This document shows positions 5,365 through 11,493 of a stretch of 11,493 bases of DNA, in pieces. The notes beneath the pieces were generated by a model. It searched no databases and was not told the origin of the DNA. It saw only the letters and a program-made list of their open reading frames with translations. The position numbers and the translations under genes are program-made. Origin of the DNA: Opitutales bacterium UBA7389 (GTDB lineage: Bacteria; Verrucomicrobiota; Verrucomicrobiia; Opitutales; Opitutaceae). Location: contig DKNL01000195.1 of the NCBI GenBank assembly GCA_002474325.1, positions 1 to 11,493 of the forward strand. The letters run 5' to 3'. How positions within the stretch are numbered: position 1 is the first letter of the stretch; the number at the start of each line of letters is the position of its first letter.

Positions 5365-7542
5365 CTATTTATTTGGTAAGGCAAAGCAGTAATAGCTATC
5401 ACTCGATGGGGTCTGGTGTTTACTTCCACCCCCACCGCCTATCACAACGAATTGCTTTCCTTTATACATAAAGGTCGATGGAGTAGCATACCCCGAACCA
5501 TCCATTTGATAATACCACAATTCTTTCCCAGTTTCTTTGTCAAAGGCTCGAAAGCGCTCATCCAATGTAGCCGCTATAAAGATCACGCCGCCGGCGGTAA
5601 CCACAGGACCCCCAATGTTAAACGTTCCGGTTGGCTCATGCCCTTTGGCTTCAAGTTCTGGATACGTTCCCAAAGGCACTGACCATTTGAAATCACCCGT
5701 ATTCATATCGATGGCGTGCAACTGGCCCCAAGGGCGCTTGTTTATAGGGTACCCATTTTGGTCATGAAAATCGTGATGCCCGGTTGAGAGGTAGGGAATG
5801 TTGCCCGTCCAAGTAAACTGCAGGTTCTCAGTTCCGATCACCTCGTCCTTGCGATCGTCAAACAGGAAAGCTAGAAGAGCTTCCCGCTCGACTTCCAAAA
5901 AAGAGGACCAGGAGGGCATTTGCCCTTTTCCCTCGGAAATAATCATCATGACCTCTTCCTGACTCAATCGCTCTTTAACCGTGCCCAAAGCTGGCAACTC
6001 AATCCCATTGAGTTTACCCCCATCATCTAAGCCATGGCAGTTGGAACAGGTGGCTCGGTAGATACGTTCCCCAAAATCTGGCAAAGCGATTTCCTTTTCC
6101 ACTTCCGCCTTCTCCATGGAAATCCATTCCGCTTCATTACTAGAATTGATGTAGAGTGTATTGTCGGATGCATCAAAAGCGGCACCTGGCCATTCCGAAC
6201 CTCCATTGAATTGGGGAAGCATCACGAGCTTCTCAAAACCGGGAGGTGTAAACATGGGTCCTAGCTTGAAATCCTTCAGCTGCTCGAGGACATAGGCTTT
6301 AGCTTCAGGATTAAGATCCGTCACATCATCCAAGGTAAAATCCTGATCCGTGTAGGCAGCGGGCTTAATCGGGAATGGCTGCGTGGGTGCCGTGTATTCG
6401 CCCGGAATTTCAGAAATTGGTACCGACCGTTCTTCGACACCCCAGATCGGCTCGCCCGTTTCCCGATCCAGCACGAAGAGATGTCCCATCTTGCTGGGCT
6501 GGGCGACGGCGTCTATTTCCTCTCCATCCTTAACTAACGTGACCAGCGTCGGAGGCGTTGGCAAATCGTAATCCCACAAATCGTGTCGCACGGTCTGGTA
6601 GTGCCACAAACGCTTCCCCGTTTCCGCATTGAGGGCCAGAACGCAGTTGGCGAACAAGTTGTAACCCACCCGATTGCCTCCCCAATGATCGTAGGTAGCA
6701 GAGCCTGTGCCCATGAAAACGATGCCGCGTTCCTCATCCAAAGTCAGCCCTCCCCAAGCATTAGCCCCTCCCACGTATTTATAGGAATCGGGTGACCAGG
6801 TTTCGTAGCCAAATTCGCCGGGATGAGGTACAGTATGGAAAATCCATTTACGTTCTCCCGTACGAACATCGAAAGCTCGAATGTGGCCCGGATTGGCCTG
6901 ACGGGGACCTTCTCCAACGCTTCCTCCAAGAATAAGTAAGTCCTTGTAGATGACCGCCGGCCCACGCGTATCGAAACGCCGAACAATCCCATCATGATCC
7001 AAATCCTGTGTCAGGTCGAGACGACCACCCTCACCGAAGCTTTCAACCAAATTTCCTGTCTTCGCATCCAAACAGATATACTTGTTGGAAACTCCATAAA
7101 ACAGTCTCTGCTTATCCCCATCTTCCCAATACACGATTGCTCGCGTCTTACCCGTCGCTCCAGATCCACCATGCGGATCGAATCGCCATATCTCTATGCC
7201 TGTATCCGGCTTAACCGCTACCAGTTTTTGCCCGACTGTCACCAGGTAGAGAATACCATTAGCCATCAATGGATTGAATTGGAGCGTCGTGTTCTTGCCT
7301 TCCACAAAATCATCTACTCGGTATCGCCAAACCAGCGCTAAGTCGTTGACGTTGGATGAATTGATCTGCTCGAGAGGCGAAAATTTCGTTCCGCTAACGT
7401 CGCCATTGTAATAACGCCACTCTACATTGTCAGATTGATTCCCGGCTAACGGATTTGGGCAACCCACGAGAATCGCGAAGGTCACGAATCCTGTCAGGGC
7501 ACGTTTCCAGGAGTAGGTTATAATTTCTAGGGTATATTTCAA
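5365..7542 (-). CDS. PQQ-dependent dehydrogenase lipoprotein with internal cytochrome c domain
   Basis: The 725-residue quinoprotein should oxidise an alcohol, polyol or aldose in the periplasm with pyrroloquinoline quinone. The N-terminus has a hydrophobic stretch (15-27) ending in lipobox LVGC with C28, so it is probably membrane-anchored by lipid. Beta-propeller signatures run from WRYYNGD (42-48) through TRHD-like TVRHDLWDYDLPTPP (317-331), HLFVLDRETGEP (354-365) and GGSEWPGAAFD (447-457). A class I cytochrome c domain interrupts the propeller at about 487-563: C499-x2-C502-H503 binds heme, and M542 (GQMPSW) is the likely axial ligand. Propeller sequence resumes at about 571 and ends with GGGGG near 702-706. 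Its closest relatives appear to be membrane-type glucose dehydrogenase-like quinoproteins; the substrate cannot be assigned. The start is TTG at 7542; no ATG is available in frame before the lipobox, so the exact start is uncertain. Confidence 0.9.
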   Translation of the reverse strand: MKYTLEIITYSWKRALTGFVTFAILVGCPNPLAGNQSDNVEWRYYNGDVSGTKFSPLEQINSSNVNDLALVWRYRVDDFVEGKNTTLQFNPLMANGILYLVTVGQKLVAVKPDTGIEIWRFDPHGGSGATGKTRAIVYWEDGDKQRLFYGVSNKYICLDAKTGNLVESFGEGGRLDLTQDLDHDGIVRRFDTRGPAVIYKDLLILGGSVGEGPRQANPGHIRAFDVRTGERKWIFHTVPHPGEFGYETWSPDSYKYVGGANAWGGLTLDEERGIVFMGTGSATYDHWGGNRVGYNLFANCVLALNAETGKRLWHYQTVRHDLWDYDLPTPPTLVTLVKDGEEIDAVAQPSKMGHLFVLDRETGEPIWGVEERSVPISEIPGEYTAPTQPFPIKPAAYTDQDFTLDDVTDLNPEAKAYVLEQLKDFKLGPMFTPPGFEKLVMLPQFNGGSEWPGAAFDASDNTLYINSSNEAEWISMEKAEVEKEIALPDFGERIYRATCSNCHGLDDGGKLNGIELPALGTVKERLSQEEVMMIISEGKGQMPSWSSFLEVEREALLAFLFDDRKDEVIGTENLQFTWTGNIPYLSTGHHDFHDQNGYPINKRPWGQLHAIDMNTGDFKWSVPLGTYPELEAKGHEPTGTFNIGGPVVTAGGVIFIAATLDERFRAFDKETGKELWYYQMDGSGYATPSTFMYKGKQFVVIGGGGGSKHQTPSSDSYYCFALPNK

Positions 7543-7783
7543 ACCGAAGTAAGAGTAGAATGTCCGATACCTTACCAGCCGACGTCAATGATTCAAGCCT
7601 CCATCCAAAACGAGCAGCAAGATAGCATTTCCTTGCCGTCCGCACCCACTTGGATTATTCTATTAATACTAACAAAATATAGCCAATTCACCGAGAGGGA
7701 TCCCGGTCAAAATCAAAGTCTCAGATCGGAACGAATTTATCCCGTGATTTCAATCCAGGCACTTACTAATCCCTTTAGCATAT
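7543..7783. other. Divergent intergenic region with AT-rich promoter-like segment
   Basis: This 241-bp gap separates the start of the PQQ gene (minus) from that of the unknown exported protein (plus). An AT-rich stretch at about 7650-7685 contains TTGGAT, seventeen bases and CAAAAT, a possible plus-strand -35/-10 pair, but with a poor -10. The same stretch could serve the minus strand. No strong operator or hairpin is seen. Confidence 0.3.
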
Positions 7784-8665
7784 ATGAAAGAGTATCCTAA
7801 ATTCCGATATGGTCTGACAGTCTTGGCGGCTATCTTCATCGCCTTATCGAGCCAAGCCCAGGACTCCGAATCGCCGGAACAAAGAGACTTCTACCTTTTC
7901 ATGAGCGGCAAAGTTAGTGCCCAGACAAAGAAGCAGTTCTATCCCGTGGAGTCCTTCGATGGAAAGCGACTGATCCTGGACGGACACAAGCGAACCCTCA
8001 AGCCGACCAAGAATCTAAACTGCTCGCTGAGCCCGCTCATGGTGATCAGTCCCTACTACGGGGAAATCCGAGACTTGGAATACTCCTTCGACTCCAATGC
8101 CGAGAAATTTCGCACCATGATGGTCATTAATGAAATGAATGCCGAGCAGATGCGTTTTGAAGCTGGAAATGAGTTTGAAAAAGCTGTCGCCAACATGGAT
8201 CGGCAAGGTGACATCGTTCCTTTTACCCAACAGGACATCGACAACATCGAGCTCGATGAACTGACCAAAGATCAAAAGGAAAACGAGCTCCTTAAGGCAG
8301 GTCTCAACAAGCTCATCGATAGTATCTACGTGCGTTGTACGCTCGTTCCCGAACGCTCGATCGAAAACGCATTCGCCACTGCCGTTATTCGTATCGCGGC
8401 GATGGGTAATTCTGGCGATCGCATTTCCTTTGTTCGCATCGCCCCCATCGGGGACTTACACGCAGGCATCGGCAAAACGATTAAATTCGAGAGCTCCTTC
8501 CCCGAACTTCGGGCGGGTAACGCCGACATCGACCTTTTCCTATTTGATGGTGACGGCAAGCACATCGCCACAAACCGCTCCCGCGGCCTGCAAAAGCTCA
8601 CCCCAGAGGAGTTAGAGGAATTCCGAAATTTGGATAAGCGGGCGAAAGCAAAAAAAGCCGACTAA
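7784..8665 (+). CDS. Exported protein of unknown function
   Basis: I do not recognise this 293-residue protein. It has a Sec signal peptide (basic residues to 9, hydrophobic 10-20, cleavage near SQAQ 23-26). The mature part has two cysteines (C80 and C185) that could form a disulfide. A helical, acidic and glutamine-rich middle (about 105-180) is followed by a beta-like region. Residues 247-263 (ADIDLFLFDGDGKHIAT) resemble the D-x-D-L-Y-L-F-D-x-D-G strand pattern of secreted PPC-type beta-sandwich domains, but the match is short. The tail is highly charged (EELEEF, then KRAKAKKAD). It lies divergent from the PQQ dehydrogenase and stands alone before a tRNA gene. ATG 7784 directly precedes the signal peptide, and no Shine-Dalgarno is seen (CCCTTTAGCATAT). 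Confidence 0.75.
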   Translation: MKEYPKFRYGLTVLAAIFIALSSQAQDSESPEQRDFYLFMSGKVSAQTKKQFYPVESFDGKRLILDGHKRTLKPTKNLNCSLSPLMVISPYYGEIRDLEYSFDSNAEKFRTMMVINEMNAEQMRFEAGNEFEKAVANMDRQGDIVPFTQQDIDNIELDELTKDQKENELLKAGLNKLIDSIYVRCTLVPERSIENAFATAVIRIAAMGNSGDRISFVRIAPIGDLHAGIGKTIKFESSFPELRAGNADIDLFLFDGDGKHIATNRSRGLQKLTPEELEEFRNLDKRAKAKKAD

Positions 8666-8819
8666 CAAGCAAATAGCTGAGGACGAAGGCCATCGAACCG
8701 GTAAAAAACCAATTCGCGAAGAATGGATAACCCCTATTTGCGAAGTTTACTACAAAAACCAATCCAAATAGTCGAGGTTACGAGAACTGAGCCGCTTACT
8801 TAAATGGCCAATTTCTTAG

Positions 8820-8895
8820 TGGTGGAGCCGATCGGGATCGAACCGACGACCTCCTGCATGCCATGCAGGCGCTCTTCCAACTGAGCTACGGCCCC
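8820..8895 (-). tRNA. tRNA-Ala (anticodon GGC)
   Basis: The minus strand folds into a complete cloverleaf of 76 bases including an encoded CCA (8820-8822). The acceptor stem GGGGCCG/CGGCTCC has one G-U pair. The D stem is GCTC/GAGC. The anticodon stem CCTGC/GCAGG encloses the loop ATGGCAT, giving anticodon GGC, which reads GCC alanine codons. The T arm has loop TTCGATC. The discriminator base is A. No integrase or duplicated tRNA end is visible beside it, so it does not mark an integration site here. Confidence 0.96.
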
Positions 8896-9215
8896 TCAGA
8901 CAATTGGCGATCAAGACGCCACCATTCCGCTAGCTTGGCAAGCGAAAATCTTCGGCAAGTTGGTATCGTGGGATTTTAAGATCAAACCTGCTCGTGCAGC
9001 GATCCTCGCGCCGCTCTAGTGGCATTTCGTGAAGCGACTGTTGGATCAATTTCTGTTAACAGCGGCCTGCGGCCAAATTCGCTATGCCGAACGAAGATCC
9101 CGCTCACGGGACGACGAGAACTAATCCCCAAGCAGCCGCAAAGAATCACTTCCAGAACTTCGGTTGCCTAGCGATAGGCAACCCTACCCTGAACAGAAAT
9201 TTTCATAGAACCCGA
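8896..9215. other. Intergenic region between tRNA-Ala and the HEAT-repeat gene
   Basis: These 320 bases lie upstream of the tRNA and downstream of the HEAT-repeat gene, both on the minus strand. A small plus-strand open frame starting at 9084 runs antisense into the HEAT gene and has no recognisable features. The notable element is the perfect hairpin at 9162-9183. I could not identify a reliable -35/-10 pair for the tRNA. Confidence 0.5.
9162..9183. terminator. Perfect 9-bp hairpin after the HEAT-repeat gene
   Basis: GGTTGCCTA and TAGGCAACC pair perfectly around a GCGA loop. The hairpin begins 32 bases after the HEAT gene stop on the minus strand. No U-tract follows in that direction, so it would be a processing or stability stem, or the hairpin of a factor-dependent end, rather than a classical intrinsic terminator. 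Read on the plus strand the loop is a GNRA tetraloop, which would make a very stable RNA stem. Confidence 0.4.
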
Positions 9216-10706
9216 TCAGCTCTCCGACGGCTTGACGATGCCCAGATTGACCAGCTTGCGATTGAGGGTTACCGACCCGTAGACTGGCCCGAGCTTCTGC
9301 AACAAGGACTCGATGAGTCGCTTCGTCCCTTGAGATGAGCCACGAGAAATCTCGAAAAGCTGGTCTAAATCCTCGGTATCCGCGATGACAGAGAAGGTTT
9401 TCAACGCGCCACGTATCTGATCCGCGTTACCGGATTCAACGAATTGCACAAGAAGCTCTTTGCCGCCTGGCACATTGCGATGAGTCAGCAATTCTTGGCC
9501 TCGCAGAGCATCCTTTTCCACGGCCGAGTTCAACATAGCCTGAATCCACGTATCCATGGCCGGCGTATCGATGCGAGCAATGGCCAACGAAGCCTTGATC
9601 TTAACCGCTCGGCTTCCCTCATCGTAGGCTCGAAGCAAGGTTCCGACGGAATCGGCGGATCCAACTCGGCCTAATACGTCTATTGCCAGCAACTGATGAG
9701 GCTCTTCGCTATTGTCGAATATCTCACTAGCGATGTCTTCTGCCCTTTTCGCGTCGACATGAACTAGACCCGCAAGAACAGCCAGCAGATCTTCCGAATC
9801 CATTTCTGAAACTTTATCGAGAACGATGCCTTGATAGTCTCTTATTCCGCTGGATAGAGCCGATTCGATTGCGATTAGCCGCAAATCCGAATCATCGCTC
9901 GATAGAACATCCACAATCGCCTCCCTTACTCCTCTGTCTTGTCGATCGATCAAGAGGCGCAAGGCCGCTCGACGCTGAGCTACACTACTGCCATCCTGAA
10001 AAATGGAGTATAGTAAATCGCTGCTGACACTATCATTGGTCATGAGGGCCTGTTCGATAGCTGCGGCGACTTTCAATGAAGGGTCTTTCGAATACGCGGA
10101 GCTCAAAGCTATCAGAGATCCAGAACCGCCGATGCGTCCCAAACTCCAAGCTGCAGTGGCCGCCAAGTCATCGGATCCATTCTCCAGTTGCTTGGCAATG
10201 AATCCAACCGATTCCGATTCGCCCCGATGAGCCAGCGACTTTAGGAGATCCATTTTTACTTTGGCCCCTGGATTTGGAAACGCCTTAATAAGGGCATTCC
10301 GAGCTTTGCTCCCTTCAATAACTTCTAGAGCCTTGCGGGCGTTTTCTGCTAGCAGGTAATCGCTACCCGACATCAGGTCAACCAAAGGATTTACTGCCTT
10401 CGAAGTCCCTACGCGAGCTAGTTGGCGCAATATGTATTTCTTCGCCTCGCGAGGTGTTTCATCGTTAGCTAAAGCATGGAGCAAATCTTCCGTGATCTTC
10501 GCTGCCCCTCGCAATTGACTCGGAGCAGTTGCTTGGGAAACCAATATCTCCAGATTTCGGCGGGCCGTGTATTGAGCTTCTGGATCGCTATTGGAAAAAG
10601 CCTCGGCGATCTCGAATACCTGACCTTGGTATTCAGCGGCGTTCAAAGCGACTGCTGAAACGATCAGAGAAGTAACTAGATAGGGATATCTTAACAGGGA
10701 TTTCAT
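9216..10706 (-). CDS. Exported HEAT-repeat protein
   Basis: The 496-residue protein has a Sec signal peptide (hydrophobic 8-22, cleavage after NA-23). The rest is a continuous series of paired helices with HEAT-repeat character from about 50 to 470. Examples are KYILRQLARVGTSKAVNPLV (90-109), a repeat with AATAAWSLGRIGG near 182-194, and one with LLAIDVLGRVGSADSVGTLL near 337-356. HEAT solenoids bind other proteins and have no catalysis of their own. In Planctomycetota and Verrucomicrobiota such exported proteins are common near Gfo/Idh/MocA oxidoreductases and heme or PQQ proteins of periplasmic carbohydrate oxidation; their exact role is not established. It follows the Gfo/Idh/MocA gene by 131 bases on the same strand and may be cotranscribed. 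No enzymatic domain or heme motif is seen. ATG 10706 starts the signal peptide; no Shine-Dalgarno precedes it (ATAGCATTTTC). Confidence 0.88.
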   Translation of the reverse strand: MKSLLRYPYLVTSLIVSAVALNAAEYQGQVFEIAEAFSNSDPEAQYTARRNLEILVSQATAPSQLRGAAKITEDLLHALANDETPREAKKYILRQLARVGTSKAVNPLVDLMSGSDYLLAENARKALEVIEGSKARNALIKAFPNPGAKVKMDLLKSLAHRGESESVGFIAKQLENGSDDLAATAAWSLGRIGGSGSLIALSSAYSKDPSLKVAAAIEQALMTNDSVSSDLLYSIFQDGSSVAQRRAALRLLIDRQDRGVREAIVDVLSSDDSDLRLIAIESALSSGIRDYQGIVLDKVSEMDSEDLLAVLAGLVHVDAKRAEDIASEIFDNSEEPHQLLAIDVLGRVGSADSVGTLLRAYDEGSRAVKIKASLAIARIDTPAMDTWIQAMLNSAVEKDALRGQELLTHRNVPGGKELLVQFVESGNADQIRGALKTFSVIADTEDLDQLFEISRGSSQGTKRLIESLLQKLGPVYGSVTLNRKLVNLGIVKPSES

Positions 10707-10837
10707 GAAAATGCTATTGGAATGCGTTTAGTAATTCAGATTTGCAGGGTTGGCGTCAGAGTCATGCAGTATTAATACCTCGGTGCTCAACCGACGCGGC
10801 ACTTCGCGAGCGAAGGCCCTACACGAAATTCAATTGG

Positions 10838-11493
10838 TCAGCCCAATGATCCGTAAGGCGCTCTGCGAGGACGGCTCATCCATTTGGCCGCTTCCTTATC
10901 TCCCACGATCGTTTCTCTATCCGGATCCCAGCGAACCGGGCGCTTCAGGCGTTCCGAGATTCCGGCAAGGTGGCAGATAGTCGAAGTCCGATGGCCGATC
11001 TCCAAATGGCAGATCGGCTGTTTACGGGCTCGAATACCATTAAGCCAATCAGCGCGATGGTCAGATGATTCGTAAAGCCGCGTATCATTCGATTTAAATA
11101 TAACGTTCTTCAGTGAAACAGGCTTGGTCTCCAACTTATCTCCACGGCTCACCATAACTTCGCCCTCGCTTCCATAGAAATGGATCATGTGTCCGTCTCT
11201 TGAACTCTTGCGAATGACTTTCGTTCCGTCCCCATAAAAATAATACTGCTCCTTCTCCCCTTCAAATGCGGGCGGAAAAAACTGGACTGGACCGGTATGA
11301 TCGCGTCCCAGAGCCCATTGGATGATATCGTAATGGTGAGCGCCCCAATCGCCGTTCTTACGTGAGCCGTAATCCCAGAAGCGGCGCCACCCTCCCCCGT
11401 AATCGCCCTTGATTCGCTCGAAATTGTAGGGCTCCCATGGAGCGGGACCCAACCAACGATCGTAGTTAAAACCTTCCGGGATGGGCTCCTCAG
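10838..11493 (-). CDS. Gfo/Idh/MocA family oxidoreductase (C-terminal part, cut by window edge)
   Basis: The gene enters from the right edge, so only the last 217 residues are present; the NAD(P)-binding N-terminal domain lies outside. The visible part begins EEPIPEGFNYDRWLGPAPW and continues with the conserved FWDYGSRKNGDWGAHHYDI segment of the substrate-binding domain. The C-terminus has EIGHRTSTICHLAGISERL and a VRWDPDRE motif, typical of the long (about 430-470 residue) Gfo/Idh/MocA proteins of Verrucomicrobiota and Planctomycetota. Many of these carry a Tat signal and oxidise or reduce sugars and glycosides; that N-terminus cannot be checked here. A TTG at 11452 could be mistaken for a start, but the reading frame and the conserved motif continue upstream without a stop. 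It is followed by the HEAT-repeat gene on the same strand. Confidence 0.93.
   Translation of the reverse strand, partial: EEPIPEGFNYDRWLGPAPWEPYNFERIKGDYGGGWRRFWDYGSRKNGDWGAHHYDIIQWALGRDHTGPVQFFPPAFEGEKEQYYFYGDGTKVIRKSSRDGHMIHFYGSEGEVMVSRGDKLETKPVSLKNVIFKSNDTRLYESSDHRADWLNGIRARKQPICHLEIGHRTSTICHLAGISERLKRPVRWDPDRETIVGDKEAAKWMSRPRRAPYGSLG

Noticed and set aside
6994..7341. 115-residue plus-strand open frame
   Set aside because: It is antisense to the strongly conserved PQQ dehydrogenase propeller.
8820..8895. tRNA-Ala as an integration site of a mobile element
   Set aside because: No integrase, direct repeat of the tRNA 3' end, or phage-like gene is visible on either side.
9084..9338. 84-residue plus-strand open frame near the HEAT gene
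   Set aside because: It overlaps the HEAT gene antisense and the hairpin, with low-complexity polar composition and no domain.
11450..11452. TTG as start of the Gfo/Idh/MocA gene
   Set aside because: The frame and the conserved EGFNYDRWLGPAPW motif run upstream to the window edge, so the gene is truncated by the window rather than starting here.

Overview
The window looks like chromosomal DNA of a free-living, probably marine, Gram-negative heterotroph. A member of the Verrucomicrobiota (Opitutae/Puniceicoccales-like) is my best guess. This rests on a Gfo/Idh/MocA oxidoreductase of the type abundant in Verrucomicrobiota and Planctomycetota (WLGPAPWEPYN, DWGAHHYD), an exported HEAT-repeat protein beside it, a Tat-exported sugar-acid enzyme, a small TorF-type porin, moderate GC, and start codons that almost all lack a Shine-Dalgarno sequence. 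The taxonomic call is inference; no rRNA or marker gene is present.

Layout. (1) 134-3262, plus strand: three tightly spaced genes encode a secreted two-domain cupin, a Tat-exported enolase-superfamily (mandelate racemase/sugar-acid dehydratase-like) enzyme, and a secreted RraA-type lyase-like protein. (2) 3263-3815: about 550 bp without a gene, holding a 22-bp near-palindrome and, at its right end, a textbook terminator for the next gene. (3) 3816-4430, minus strand: a TorF-family porin with a near-consensus sigma-54 promoter about 75 bp upstream of its start. (4) 4835-5293, plus: a TspO/MBR tryptophan-rich membrane protein, divergent from the porin. (5) 5365-7542, minus: a PQQ-dependent dehydrogenase, predicted lipoprotein, with a cytochrome c domain inside the propeller. 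(6) 7784-8665, plus: an exported protein I do not recognise. (7) 8820-8895, minus: tRNA-Ala(GGC) with encoded CCA. (8) 9216-11493, minus: a HEAT-repeat exported protein downstream of a Gfo/Idh/MocA oxidoreductase that is cut by the window edge.

How they may work together. Nearly every protein here is predicted to act outside the cytoplasm. The PQQ lipoprotein could oxidise a sugar or alcohol in the periplasm and pass electrons to its own heme. The exported dehydratase-like and lyase-like proteins could dehydrate and cleave a resulting sugar acid, with the cupin as an accessory isomerase- or lactonase-like step. That would be a non-phosphorylative sugar-acid pathway placed in the periplasm, whereas the cytoplasmic versions of these enzyme families are the well-known ones. 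The export signals are visible; the substrate, the order of steps and any link between the plus-strand operon and the PQQ enzyme are hypotheses.
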